NCBI RefSeq assembly: GCF_004803715.2
Contig: NZ_CP039383.2
Span: 1,674,001 to 1,738,000 of the forward strand
Source: Luteimonas yindakuii
GTDB taxonomy: Bacteria > Pseudomonadota > Gammaproteobacteria > Xanthomonadales > Xanthomonadaceae
Reading direction: 5' to 3'
DNA: 64,000 nt
Part shown: in pieces, positions 8,424 to 16,805 of the stretch
Numbering within the stretch: position 1 is the first letter of the stretch
Layout of the letters: the number at the start of each line of letters is the position of its first letter
Program-made: the position numbers and the translations under genes
Notes under the pieces: model-generated
Databases searched by the model: none
Seen by the model: only the letters and a program-made list of their open reading frames with translations
What the model was told of the DNA's origin: nothing

Positions 8424-8852
8424 TCAGGCGGCTTCGGCGGTGTCGTCGGCCTTGTCGGCCTTCTGGGCGTCGTCACCGGACTCGTCGTCACGGCGGCGGC
8501 GTTCGCTGCGCTCGGGCTTGTCGCCCTTGTCGTCCTTGTTCTTCATGATCAGCGACTGCTCGGTGACCGCCTCGTCGCGGCGGATCACCAGGTGGCGCAG
8601 GATCGCGTCGTTGAAGCGGAAGGTCTCGACCAGTTCGTTCAACACGGCCTGGTCGGCTTCGATGTTGAACATCACGTAGTGGGCCTTGACCAGGTTGTTG
8701 ATCGGGTACGCCAGCTGGCGGCGGCCCCAGTCTTCAAGTCGGTGGACCTTGCCGTTGCCGGTGTCGACCATCGAGGTGTAACGCTCGATCATCGCCGGCA
8801 CCTGCTCGCTCTGGTCCGGATGGACCAGGAACACGATTTCGTAGTGGCGCAT
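8424..8852 (-). CDS. rpsF: 30S ribosomal protein S6
   Basis: S6 pairs with S18 on the 30S platform. The fold region (residues 1-100) begins [22 protein letters not shown] and includes [19 protein letters not shown] charged, low-complexity tail of about 40 residues (rich in Lys, Asp, Glu and Arg) follows; such tails are common in S6, which is glutamylated in E. coli. It is the first gene of the operon and is preceded by a possible S6:S18 control hairpin. Confidence 0.96.
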   Translation of the reverse strand: MRHYEIVFLVHPDQSEQVPAMIERYTSMVDTGNGKVHRLEDWGRRQLAYPINNLVKAHYVMFNIEADQAVLNELVETFRFNDAILRHLVIRRDEAVTEQSLIMKNKDDKGDKPERSERRRRDDESGDDAQKADKADDTAEAA

Positions 8853-8894
8853 GGTGGTTCCTTTCGGTTATCGGCCGGCGGAAGTGGAACCGCC
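8853..8894 (-). promoter_or_regulatory. Possible S6:S18-binding mRNA leader of rpsF
   Basis: Directly upstream of the rpsF start the transcribed strand carries GGCGGTTCC (8894-8886) and, after a CCG-containing loop, GGAACCACC (8861-8853). These form a nine-pair stem with one mismatch. The stem would cover the ribosome-binding region. In many bacteria the S6-S18 pair represses its operon by binding such a leader with unpaired CCG. The match is by position and architecture only. Confidence 0.45.
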
Positions 8895-8999
8895 GGGAAG
8901 GACAGCCCCCCGTCGCCGCCCTCGGGCGGGCGCGGTGGAGCAAGGGCTCGCCCGGCACGGGGCCACAGCGAGCCGCGCATTATGGAGGATCAACGACTT

Positions 9000-9015
9000 G
9001 CCCGCAATCGCGGGC
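9000..9015 (-). terminator. Hairpin after the IscA-like gene
   Basis: GCCCGC (9000-9005) and GCGGGC (9010-9015) form a perfect stem with a 4-nt loop, 11 bp past the stop codon. The T content after it is low, so its strength as a terminator is uncertain. Confidence 0.5.
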
Positions 9016-9025
9016 GACGGACGGC

Positions 9026-9367
9026 TCAGGCGGCCTTGTCGGCGTCGGTAGTGAAACTCTCGCCGCAGCCGCATTCCGCGGCGGCATTGGGGTTGCGGAA
9101 CACGAATTCGTGGTTCAGCCCCTTCTGCGCGAAATCGATCTCGGTACCGTCCACCATCGGCTGGCTGGTGGCATCGACATGGATGCGCAAGCCTTCGTAC
9201 TCGTGGACGGTATCGCCGGGGCGCTCCTCGCGCGCGATGTCGACCACGTAGCCCCAGCCCGAGCAGCCGGTGCGTTCGACGCCGAAACGGATGCCCAGCG
9301 CACCGGGGGTGGATTCGACGAAGCGGCGGGCGCGTTCCAGGGCGGCAGGTGCAAGAGTGATGGCCAT
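9026..9367 (-). CDS. Iron-sulfur cluster assembly/insertion protein, IscA/ErpA family
   Basis: A-type carriers bring Fe-S clusters or iron to target proteins. The 113-residue product is a HesB-like domain with the three ligand cysteines of the family: Cys35 in RTGCSGWGY and Cys99/Cys101 in ECGCGESF. Length is typical (about 107-115). It stands alone, with no iscSU nearby, so IscA and ErpA cannot be told apart. A -10-like TAGAAT (9379-9374) lies only 6 nt before the ATG, suggesting a leaderless mRNA. Confidence 0.9.
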   Translation of the reverse strand: MAITLAPAALERARRFVESTPGALGIRFGVERTGCSGWGYVVDIAREERPGDTVHEYEGLRIHVDATSQPMVDGTEIDFAQKGLNHEFVFRNPNAAAECGCGESFTTDADKAA

Positions 9368-9469
9368 GCCGCGATTCTAGCCCGCGGGGCCGCGGGCCGC
9401 CTTAGCGGAGGCTGAGTTTTCGGTAGACTGCGGCGTTCCGACAACGATTCTCGGCACGGGATTTTCAGC

Positions 9470-10870
9470 ATGACGACGGTAAGCGTGGCGCAGGCGCTGG
9501 CAGGCAAGGTGCCGGAAGGCGGCGAGGTGACGGTGCGTGGCTGGGTACGGACCCGGCGCGACTCCAAGGCCGGCCTGAGCTTCGTCAATGTCAGCGACGG
9601 CTCCGGCTTCCATCCGATCCAGGTCGTCGCCCCGGCGGAGCTGGCCAACTACGACAGCGAAGTGAAGCGGCTGACCGCCGGTTGCGCGGTGGTTGCGCGC
9701 GGCACGCTGGTGAAATCGCAGGGCCAGGGCCAGCAGTTCGAGATCCAGGCCCGCGCGGTCGAGGTGGTCGGCTGGGTCGAGGACCCGGAAACCTATCCGA
9801 TCCAGCCCAAGGCGCATTCGCTGGAATTCCTGCGCGAGGTCGCCCACCTGCGCCCGCGTACCAACCTGTTCGGGGCGGTCACCCGCATCCGCCACTGCCT
9901 CGCGCAGGCGGTGCACCGCTATTTCCACGAGCAGGGCTACTACTGGATCAGCACCCCGGTCATCACCACCTCGGACGCCGAGGGCGCCGGGCAGATGTTC
10001 CGGGTGTCGACGCTGGACCTGGCCAACCTGCCGCGCAGCGCCGACGGCAGCATCGATTTCTCGCGCGACTTCTTCGGCCGCGAGGCGTTCCTGACCGTGT
10101 CCGGCCAGCTCAACGTCGAGGGCTACTGCCTGGCGCTGTCGAAGGTCTACACCTTCGGCCCGACCTTCCGCGCCGAGAACTCCAACACCACCCGTCACCT
10201 CGCCGAATTCTGGATGGTGGAGCCCGAGATCGCTTTCGCCGACCTCGCCGAGAACGCGCGGGTGGCCGAGGACTTCCTCAAGTACCTGTTCCGTGCGGTG
10301 CTCGACGAGCGCGCGGACGACATGGCGTTCATCGCCGAGCGGGTGCAGAAGGACGCCATCAGCCGGATGGAGAAGTTCGTCAACGCGCCGTTCGAGCGCA
10401 TCGAATACACCGAGGCGGTGGAACTGCTGCGCAACACCGGGCACAAGTTCGACTTCCCCGCCGAGTGGGGACTTGACCTGCAGACCGAGCACGAGCGCTG
10501 GCTGACCGAGCAGCACGTCGGCCGCCCGGTGGTGGTGACCAACTACCCCGAGCACATCAAGGCGTTCTACATGCGCCTCAACGACGACGGAAAGACCGTT
10601 GCGGCGATGGACGTGCTGGCACCGGGCATCGGCGAGATCATCGGCGGTTCGCAGCGCGAGGAGCGCTTGGACGTGCTGGACGCACGCATGGACCAGTTCG
10701 GCCTTGACCGCGAGCACTACGGCTGGTACCGCGATTTCCGCCGCTACGGCACGGTGCCGCATGCCGGTTTCGGCCTCGGCTTCGAGCGCCTGGTGGTCTA
10801 TGTCTGCGGACTGTCGAACATCCGCGACGCGATCCCCTACCCCCGCGCACCGGGCCATGCGGAGTTCTGA
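9470..10870 (+). CDS. asnS: Asparagine--tRNA ligase
   Basis: AsnRS is a class IIb aminoacyl-tRNA synthetase that charges tRNA-Asn. The N-terminal OB-fold anticodon domain (residues 1-110) contains [20 protein letters not shown]. The catalytic domain has motif 2 [25 protein letters not shown] and motif 3 [21 protein letters not shown] at the end. The ENSNT segment distinguishes Asn from Asp enzymes. Length 466 equals the E. coli enzyme. A weak promoter (TTAGCG at 9402, TAGACT at 9424) lies 40-70 bp upstream. Confidence 0.97.
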   Translation: MTTVSVAQALAGKVPEGGEVTVRGWVRTRRDSKAGLSFVNVSDGSGFHPIQVVAPAELANYDSEVKRLTAGCAVVARGTLVKSQGQGQQFEIQARAVEVVGWVEDPETYPIQPKAHSLEFLREVAHLRPRTNLFGAVTRIRHCLAQAVHRYFHEQGYYWISTPVITTSDAEGAGQMFRVSTLDLANLPRSADGSIDFSRDFFGREAFLTVSGQLNVEGYCLALSKVYTFGPTFRAENSNTTRHLAEFWMVEPEIAFADLAENARVAEDFLKYLFRAVLDERADDMAFIAERVQKDAISRMEKFVNAPFERIEYTEAVELLRNTGHKFDFPAEWGLDLQTEHERWLTEQHVGRPVVVTNYPEHIKAFYMRLNDDGKTVAAMDVLAPGIGEIIGGSQREERLDVLDARMDQFGLDREHYGWYRDFRRYGTVPHAGFGLGFERLVVYVCGLSNIRDAIPYPRAPGHAEF

Positions 10871-10873
10871 ACC

Positions 10874-11173
10874 GTGATCCTGTTCATGGCCCTGGTGTTC
10901 GTCGGCGTCGCGATCGGCGGCACCTGCGCCTTCGTGATCTTCTGGCCGCTGTCGCTGGTGCACCTGCGCGAACGCGAACCCGCGGTGCGCGCGCGGCTGG
11001 GCGAAAACGCATTCCTGCGCCCCGCCGCCTTGCGCTGGCTGCTGTCGGGAGGCTACCGCGAGGTCGCAGACCGCCAGTTCACCGGCCTCGCCACGCCGGC
11101 ACGCATCGCGCTGGTGGTCACCATGATCGGCCTCGTATTCGCAGGCCTGCTCGCCCTGTGGGCGCTGAGCTGA
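10874..11173 (+). CDS. Small membrane protein of unknown function
   Basis: The 99-residue product has two predicted membrane helices, at residues 1-25 (LFMALVFVGVAIGGTCAFVIF) and 77-98 (ARIALVVTMIGLVFAGLLALW), joined by a basic cytoplasmic or periplasmic loop. It starts with GTG 3 nt after the asnS stop and is followed 7 nt later by another small gene, so it is probably co-transcribed with asnS. I do not recognise a family. Codon use (G/C at third positions) and spacing support a real gene. Confidence 0.7.
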   Translation: MILFMALVFVGVAIGGTCAFVIFWPLSLVHLREREPAVRARLGENAFLRPAALRWLLSGGYREVADRQFTGLATPARIALVVTMIGLVFAGLLALWALS

Positions 11174-11180
11174 GGAAGCC

Positions 11181-11513
11181 ATGCACGAGATCCGCAACCC
11201 CGCCGACGAACGCACCTATGACGAGTGGTGGCTGGCCACCCTCGCCCGCACCGTGGTCTGGGCCCGGCTGCGCGTACGCGCCGGGGGCACCGCAGAGGTC
11301 TTCGACAGCGACGGCAACACGCTGGCCTATGACAGCGAGGACACCGCGCGCGCCGCGCTGCTGGATGCCGAATTCGTCGGCTACGACGGCCTCGACGAGG
11401 ACGATGCCCTGGCACGTGGGTTCTCGCTCGACGAACTCGCGCCGCCGCAGGCCGGCGACGACGACCAGCTGCGCCCGCTGATGATCCATCGCCTGGCCGG
11501 CGGCAACGCCTGA
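11181..11513 (+). CDS. Small acidic protein of unknown function
   Basis: This is a 110-residue soluble, acidic protein. It starts MHEIRNPADERTYDEWWLATL, has a short repeat-like segment VFDSDGNTLAYDSEDTARAALLDAEF, and ends with an Asp-rich stretch followed by PLMIHRLAGG. No signal peptide or membrane segment is visible. AGGAAGCC precedes the ATG. It follows the asnS-linked membrane protein closely. I do not recognise a characterised family. Confidence 0.7.
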   Translation: MHEIRNPADERTYDEWWLATLARTVVWARLRVRAGGTAEVFDSDGNTLAYDSEDTARAALLDAEFVGYDGLDEDDALARGFSLDELAPPQAGDDDQLRPLMIHRLAGGNA

Positions 11514-11536
11514 CCTGATCCGCAGGGGAGCAGTGC

Positions 11537-12322
11537 ATGGACCTCGACCTCACTGGCAAGCACGCCCTGGTCTGCGGCGGCTCGGAAGGCATCGGCCGCG
11601 CGGCGGCGCATGAACTCGCCCTGCTCGGCGCCGTCGTGACCGTGCTGGCGCGGCGCGAGGACGCGCTGCGGGCGGTCGTCGATGCGCTGCCCGCCGCGCA
11701 CGGGCAGCAGCACGCCTGGTGCGTCGCCGACTTCGCCGATACCGCGACCCTGCAGGCAAGCGTGCAGGCGCTGGTCGCGCAGCGCCCCGTCGACATTCTG
11801 GTCAACAACACCGGCGGTCCGCCGGGTGGCAGCGCCCACGAGGCACCCGTCGGCGCCTATCTCGATGCGTTCCATCGCCATCTCGTGGCCGGGCAGACGC
11901 TGGTACAGGCGGTGTTGCCGCAGATGCGCGCGCGCGGCTGGGGCCGCATCGTCAACGTGGTCTCGACCTCGGTGCGCGAGCCCATCGCCGGCCTCGGCGT
12001 GTCCAATACCGTGCGCGGCGCGGTGGCGGGCTGGGCGAAGACGCTCTCGCGCGAGCTGGCTGCCGACGGCATCACCGTCAACAACGTGCTGCCCGGCTTC
12101 ACCGAGACCGGGCGCATCGACCAGATCGTGCGCGACCGCGCGGCGCGCGAAGGGCGCGACGAGGCGGCCATCCGCGCCGAGATGGCCGCGGGCGTGCCGG
12201 CACGCCGTTTCGCGCGGCCGGAGGAGACCGGCGGGGTCATCGCCTTCCTGTGTTCGCCGGCCGCGGCCTACATCAACGGCGTCAGCCTGGCGGTGGACGG
12301 CGGGCGGATGGCCTCGATCTGA
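11537..12322 (+). CDS. SDR-family protein without the canonical Tyr-Lys catalytic pair
   Basis: This is a Rossmann-fold oxidoreductase-like protein of 261 residues. It has the nucleotide-binding GGSEGIGR (residues 14-21) and NNTGG near residue 92 instead of NNAG. Where classical SDRs have Tyr-x-x-x-Lys, alignment with the following GAVAGWAKTLSREL helix gives Ser-x-x-x-Arg (SNTVR). It therefore belongs to the divergent FabG-like group and may have altered or no classical dehydrogenase chemistry. It ends 18 nt before the aminomuconic semialdehyde dehydrogenase start and so probably belongs to the kynurenine cluster. GGGGAG precedes the ATG. Confidence 0.85.
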   Translation: MDLDLTGKHALVCGGSEGIGRAAAHELALLGAVVTVLARREDALRAVVDALPAAHGQQHAWCVADFADTATLQASVQALVAQRPVDILVNNTGGPPGGSAHEAPVGAYLDAFHRHLVAGQTLVQAVLPQMRARGWGRIVNVVSTSVREPIAGLGVSNTVRGAVAGWAKTLSRELAADGITVNNVLPGFTETGRIDQIVRDRAAREGRDEAAIRAEMAAGVPARRFARPEETGGVIAFLCSPAAAYINGVSLAVDGGRMASI

Positions 12323-12340
12323 CAGCGGTAAGCTGTGCGG

Positions 12341-13762
12341 ATGCTGCGATACCAACACCTTATCGGCGGGCAGCCGCATGGATCGGACCGCTGGCTCGAG
12401 GTCGCCGACCCGGCGCGTGGCGTCGGCTATGCCGAAGTCGCCGATGGCACGGCGGCCGATGTCAATGCCGCGGTCGCTGCAGCCTCGCAGGCGTTTCCGG
12501 AATGGAGCGGCTGGTCCTCCGAACGACGTGCGCGCTGCCTTGAGCGGCTGGCGGATGCGATCGAAGCGCGGCTCGACGATTTCGCCCACGCCGAAGCGCG
12601 CGACGGCGGCAAGCCCTATGCGCTGGCGCGCGATGCGGAGATCCCGCGCGCGATCGCCAACCTGCGCTTCTTCGCCCATGCCGCCACCCAGTTCGCCAGC
12701 GAGTGCCATCACGGCCAGGCCGGGCTGAACTACACGCTGCGGCTGCCGCTGGGGGTGGTCGCCACGATCTCGCCGTGGAACCTGCCGCTGTACCTGTTCA
12801 CCTGGAAGATCGCGCCGGCGCTGGCGGCCGGCAACACGGTGGTGGCGAAGCCGTCGGAGATCACACCGGCCACGGCCACGATGCTCGGCGAACTGCTGCA
12901 GGACGCAGGCTTTCCCGATGGCGTGCTCAACATCGTCCATGGCCGTGGCGCCGTCGTTGGCGAGGCACTGGTGGCGCATCCGCAGGTCCGCGCGATCTCG
13001 TTCACCGGCAGCACCGCGGTCGGCCGGCGAATTGCGGCGATCGCCGCGCCGATGCTGAAGAAGCTGTCGCTGGAGCTGGGCGGCAAGAACGCAACGCTCG
13101 TCTTCGGCGACAGCGACTGGGAAGCCCAGCTCGACACCATCGTGCGCTCGACCTTCCAGAACAGCGGACAGATCTGCCTGTGCGGGTCGCGGCTGCTGGT
13201 GGAACGGTCGATCTGGCACCGCTTCCGCGACGCGCTGGTCGCACGCGTGGGCGAGCTGGTGCCGGGCGACCCCATGGATCCGGATGCGCGCATGGGGCCG
13301 CTGGTCTCGCAGGCGCACTTCGACAAGGTCATGGCCGCCATGACGCGTGCGCGCGATGAAGGCGCGCGCGTGCTCTGCGGCGGCCATGCGCTCGACCGCC
13401 CGGGCTGGTTCGTCGCGCCGACGCTGCTGGAAGGGCTCGGCGCCGACACGGCGACCAACCGCGAGGAGATCTTCGGTCCCGTCGCCACGCTGCAGCCGTT
13501 CGACGACGATGCCCACGCGCTCGCACTTGCCAACGCCAGCGATTACGGCCTGGCCGCCAGCGTCTGGACGCGCGACCTCGCCCGCGCGCACCGGTTCGCC
13601 GCCGAGTTGCGGGTGGGCATCGTGTGGATCAACAGCTGGCTGGTACGCGACCTGCGCACGCCGTTCGGTGGCACCGGCCAGTCCGGCGTCGGCCGCGAGG
13701 GTGGCTTCGAGGCGATGCGCTTCTCCACCGAAGCGAAGAACGTGAGCCTGCCTTTCGGATGA
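12341..13762 (+). CDS. Aldehyde dehydrogenase, probable 2-aminomuconic 6-semialdehyde dehydrogenase
   Basis: The enzyme oxidises 2-aminomuconic semialdehyde to 2-aminomuconate with NAD+ in tryptophan breakdown. The 473-residue protein has the ALDH core: SPWNLPLYLFTWKIAPAL, FTGSTAVGRRI, the general-base Glu in LSLELGGKNA, and the catalytic Cys in NSGQICLCGSRLLVE. C-terminal TPFGGTGQSGVGREGG is typical. Context (ACMS decarboxylase, aminomuconate deaminase) decides the substrate. I prefer the ATG at 12341 over GTG at 12335. A -10-like TAAGCT ends 6 nt before 12341, so a leaderless start is possible. Confidence 0.85.
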   Translation: MLRYQHLIGGQPHGSDRWLEVADPARGVGYAEVADGTAADVNAAVAAASQAFPEWSGWSSERRARCLERLADAIEARLDDFAHAEARDGGKPYALARDAEIPRAIANLRFFAHAATQFASECHHGQAGLNYTLRLPLGVVATISPWNLPLYLFTWKIAPALAAGNTVVAKPSEITPATATMLGELLQDAGFPDGVLNIVHGRGAVVGEALVAHPQVRAISFTGSTAVGRRIAAIAAPMLKKLSLELGGKNATLVFGDSDWEAQLDTIVRSTFQNSGQICLCGSRLLVERSIWHRFRDALVARVGELVPGDPMDPDARMGPLVSQAHFDKVMAAMTRARDEGARVLCGGHALDRPGWFVAPTLLEGLGADTATNREEIFGPVATLQPFDDDAHALALANASDYGLAASVWTRDLARAHRFAAELRVGIVWINSWLVRDLRTPFGGTGQSGVGREGGFEAMRFSTEAKNVSLPFG

Positions 13763-13780
13763 GTCTGGAATAATCCCCGC

Positions 13781-14455
13781 ATGGGCGAACTCGACAACCT
13801 CCTGCAACGCAACCGCGACTGGGCCGAACGCATCTCCCGCGACGATCCGGGCTTCTTCGACCGTCTGTCGACACAGCAGACACCGCGCTACCTGTGGATC
13901 GGCTGTTCCGATTCGCGGGTGCCGGCCAACCAGATCCTCGGCCTCGACCCGGGCGAGGTGTTCGTCCACCGCAACATCGCCAACGTGATGTCGCACGGCG
14001 ACCTCAACGCGCTGTCGGTGATCCAGTTCGCGGTGGACATCCTCAAGGTGGAACACATCCTGCTGGTCGGCCATTACGGCTGCGGCGGCGTGCACGCGGC
14101 GATGACCGGCACCCGCCTGGGCCTGGCCGACAACTGGCTGCGCCACGTCGGCGACCTCACCAAGAAGCATGCGCCGCTGCTGGCATCCGTCGGCGACCCC
14201 TCGCTGCGCCACGCGCGCATGTGCGAGCTCAACGCGATCGAACAGGCGTTCAACGTGTGCGAGACCACCGTGGTCCAGGACGCCTGGGCGCGGGGCCAGC
14301 AACTGACCGTGCACGGCTGGGTCTACGCGCTTGGCGATGGCCGCGTGCGCGAGCTGTCGATGGATGTCGGTGGACCCCAAGCCCTGGCGCCCGCCTATGC
14401 CACGGCGGTGGCCGAGGTTGCCGCGGTCGCCGCACGCGGACGGCGCGATGACTGA
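13781..14455 (+). CDS. can: Beta-class carbonic anhydrase
   Basis: This enzyme interconverts CO2 and bicarbonate with a zinc ion. The 224-residue sequence carries the full active site at the same numbering as E. coli Can: Cys42, Asp44 and Arg46 in GCSDSR, and His98 and Cys101 in GHYGCGG. It sits inside the kynurenine operon, overlapping the next gene by 8 nt (ATGACTGA). Bicarbonate supply near CO2-releasing enzymes is a plausible link but is inference. AATAAT ends 6 nt before the ATG, hinting at an additional internal promoter and leaderless start. Confidence 0.95.
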   Translation: MGELDNLLQRNRDWAERISRDDPGFFDRLSTQQTPRYLWIGCSDSRVPANQILGLDPGEVFVHRNIANVMSHGDLNALSVIQFAVDILKVEHILLVGHYGCGGVHAAMTGTRLGLADNWLRHVGDLTKKHAPLLASVGDPSLRHARMCELNAIEQAFNVCETTVVQDAWARGQQLTVHGWVYALGDGRVRELSMDVGGPQALAPAYATAVAEVAAVAARGRRDD

Positions 14456-14882
14456 CGTCGTCCACGCCGGCGCCGCACCGCGCCCGGTCGGGCGCTATCC
14501 GCATGCACGCCGGGTCGGCGACCTGCTGTTCCTGTCCGGCATCGGCCCGCGCGATCCGCGCACCGATACGGTCCCCGGCAACGTGTTCGATGACGGCCAG
14601 CTCGTCGCCCACGACATCGCCATGCAGACGCGCGCGGTGTTCGCCAACGTGCGTGCGGTGCTCGAGGCCAGCGGGGCGCGCTGGGAAGACCTCGTCGATG
14701 TCACCGTCTACCTGACCGACATGGCCGGCGATTTCGCCAGCTACAACGCGGTATGGGCCGAAGCCTTCCCCGACCCGGACACCGCGCCGTGCCGGACCAC
14801 GCTCGGCATCACCGCGCTGCCGACGCCGATCGCCATCGAGGTGAAATGCATCGCCGCCATCCGGTCGCCGATGCAGGCCTGA
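14448..14882 (+). CDS. RidA-family protein, probable 2-aminomuconate deaminase
   Basis: It is predicted to hydrolyse 2-aminomuconate to 4-oxalocrotonate and ammonia. The 144-residue product is a YjgF/YER057c/RidA fold: [13 protein letters not shown], the helix [32 protein letters not shown], and [12 protein letters not shown] holding the conserved substrate-binding Arg. Plain RidA (enamine/imine deaminase) is the alternative, but the position between AMS dehydrogenase and 3-hydroxyanthranilate dioxygenase argues for the pathway enzyme. The true start is the ATG at 14448, which overlaps the carbonic anhydrase stop. Longer frames begin in the wrong phase of that gene. Confidence 0.85.
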   Translation: MTDVVHAGAAPRPVGRYPHARRVGDLLFLSGIGPRDPRTDTVPGNVFDDGQLVAHDIAMQTRAVFANVRAVLEASGARWEDLVDVTVYLTDMAGDFASYNAVWAEAFPDPDTAPCRTTLGITALPTPIAIEVKCIAAIRSPMQA

Positions 14883-14943
14883 TGCCGCCGGCAATCGCGG
14901 GCGCCGCGTGCCGGCAACGACATTCCACGTGGAGGATTCCGAG

Positions 14944-15492
14944 ATGATTCCCGCCCCGCTGAACTTCCAGAAGTGGATCGAGGACAACCGCCACCTGCTC
15001 AAGCCGCCGGTGGGCAACAAGTGCATCTACGACGGCGACTTCATCGTGATGGTGGTCGGCGGGCCCAATGCACGCACCGACTACCACTACGAGGACGGCC
15101 CGGAGTGGTTCTACCAGCTCGAAGGCGAGATGGTGCTGCGCATCCAGGAGGACGGGAAGGTACGCGACATCCCGATCCGTGCCGGCGAGACCTTCCTGCT
15201 GCCGCCGCGCATCCCGCACTCGCCGCAGCGCGCGGAAGGATCGATCGGGATCGTCATCGAGCGTCGCCGGCTGCCGCATGAGGACGACGGCCTGATGTGG
15301 TTCTGCGTGCAGTGCAATACGAAGCTGTACGAGGAATTCTTCCACCTCATCGATATCGAGCAGGACTTCTTCCGCGTGTTCGAAGCCTTCTACCGCAGCG
15401 ACGACCTGCGCACCTGCAAGAGCTGCGGGCATCTCAATCCGCGGCCCACGCGCTACGAGATGCAGGCGGACTCGCAGGCCGACATCACCTGA
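14944..15492 (+). CDS. nbaC: 3-hydroxyanthranilate 3,4-dioxygenase
   Basis: This enzyme cleaves 3-hydroxyanthranilate to 2-amino-3-carboxymuconic semialdehyde (ACMS) with O2 and Fe(II). The 182-residue cupin has metal ligands His48, Glu54 and His92 ([24 protein letters not shown]). The bacterial-type C-terminal rubredoxin-like iron site is complete: Cys121, Cys124, Cys158, Cys161 (CVQC; CKSC). Length matches the Cupriavidus enzyme. GGAGG lies 8 nt before the ATG at 14944 and fixes the start. Its product feeds the decarboxylase encoded next. Confidence 0.95.
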   Translation: MIPAPLNFQKWIEDNRHLLKPPVGNKCIYDGDFIVMVVGGPNARTDYHYEDGPEWFYQLEGEMVLRIQEDGKVRDIPIRAGETFLLPPRIPHSPQRAEGSIGIVIERRRLPHEDDGLMWFCVQCNTKLYEEFFHLIDIEQDFFRVFEAFYRSDDLRTCKSCGHLNPRPTRYEMQADSQADIT

Positions 15493-15637
15493 ATCCGCCC
15501 GGCGGTGAGGTGGCCGGCGCACCGGGCATGCGGGGTTTGCCATGGCGGGCGCACATCGGCGCGGGCCCTCGGGCCCGGTGGGGCGAGACGGCGGATACGG
15601 GTCGCCCGCCCGGTCGGCGTCGTCTACGATGGCCGGC

Positions 15638-16663
15638 ATGCTGAAAATCGACATCCACGCCCATTACCTGCCGCGCGACTGGCCGGATCTCGCCAGGAAG
15701 TACGGCGATGCGCGCTTCCCGGTGATTCACCACACCCCGGACGGGCGCCACCGCATCTACAAGGACGGCAGGTTCTTCCGCGAGATCTGGTCGAAGACCT
15801 GGGATGCGCAGGAGCGCATCGACGACTTCGCGCGCTTCGGCGTGCAGGTACAGGTCATCAGCACGGTGCCGGTGATGTTCAGCTACTGGGCGCGGCCGCA
15901 GCATGCGCTGGAGCTGCACCAGGCGCTCAACGACCACATGGCGCAGACCTGCCGCGACTTCCCGCGCCACTACGCCGGCATCGGCACGGTGCCGCTGCAG
16001 TCGCCGCGGCTGGCGGTGCAGGAACTCGAACGCTGCATCGACCAGCTCGGGTTGCAGGGCGTGCAGATCGGCTCGCACGTGCAGCTGTCGGACGGCCAGC
16101 ACTGGAACCTCGACGCGCCGGAACTGTTTCCGTTCTTCGAGGCGGCGGCCGACCTGGGCGCGGCGATCCTCGTGCATCCCTGGGACATGATGGGCACCGA
16201 CACCATGCCCAAGTACTGGCTGCCATGGCTGGTGGGAATGCCCGCCGAACAGTCGCGTGCCGCCTGTTCGCTGGTGTTCGGCGGCGTGCTCGAGCGCCTG
16301 CCGAAGCTGAAGATCTGCATGGCCCATGGCGGCGGGAGCTTCCCGTACACGATCGGCCGCATCGAACACGGCTTCAACATGCGGCCCGACCTCGTCGCCA
16401 CCGACAATCCGCACAATCCACGCGGCTACCTCAAGCGCATGTACTTCGATTCCTGGGTGGCCGACCCCCACGCGCTGCGCTACCTCATCGAGACCTGCGG
16501 CATCGACCGGGTGATGCTGGGCACCGACTACCCGTTCCCGCTGGGCGAACAGACCCCCGGTGCCGGCATCGCCGAACTCGGCCTCGATGCCGAAGGACAG
16601 GCACGCCTCTACCACGGCACCGCACTCGAATGGCTGGGCCTGCCGCTGTCGCGGTTCGCGTGA
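15638..16663 (+). CDS. nbaD: 2-amino-3-carboxymuconate-6-semialdehyde decarboxylase (ACMSD)
   Basis: ACMSD decarboxylates ACMS to 2-aminomuconic semialdehyde, diverting it from quinolinate. The 341-residue amidohydrolase has the zinc motif His7-x-His9 (KIDIHAHYLP), ILVHPWDMMG with a further His ligand, the catalytic MAHGGGSFPYTIGRIEHGF and the Asp ligand in LGTDYPFPLGE. Bacterial ACMSD is about 334 residues. I chose ATG 15638 over 15629 because TACGAT (15625-15630) ends 7 nt before it, compatible with a leaderless start, and no Shine-Dalgarno is seen. Confidence 0.93.
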   Translation: MLKIDIHAHYLPRDWPDLARKYGDARFPVIHHTPDGRHRIYKDGRFFREIWSKTWDAQERIDDFARFGVQVQVISTVPVMFSYWARPQHALELHQALNDHMAQTCRDFPRHYAGIGTVPLQSPRLAVQELERCIDQLGLQGVQIGSHVQLSDGQHWNLDAPELFPFFEAAADLGAAILVHPWDMMGTDTMPKYWLPWLVGMPAEQSRAACSLVFGGVLERLPKLKICMAHGGGSFPYTIGRIEHGFNMRPDLVATDNPHNPRGYLKRMYFDSWVADPHALRYLIETCGIDRVMLGTDYPFPLGEQTPGAGIAELGLDAEGQARLYHGTALEWLGLPLSRFA

Positions 16664-16805
16664 TGCGGCACGTGTGTGCCGGCTGCCATTCCCGGACGAA
16701 GCGGGCAGCGACCGTGACCAGCGCCCTCGCCTTCATGCCGGACGTCGCCCCCTCCGGCTTCCCCTCCGTGTCCAGCCGCGTTGTCCGCGGTGACTGGCAG
16801 ACCCC

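Noticed and set aside
11381..14380. 999-residue minus-strand frame across the SDR, aldehyde dehydrogenase and carbonic anhydrase genes
   Set aside because: Antisense to three well-supported genes and without domain signatures.
16664..16805. Possible gene or regulator between ACMSD and kynureninase
   Set aside because: 140 bp with no frame of convincing quality, no hairpin and no clear promoter.
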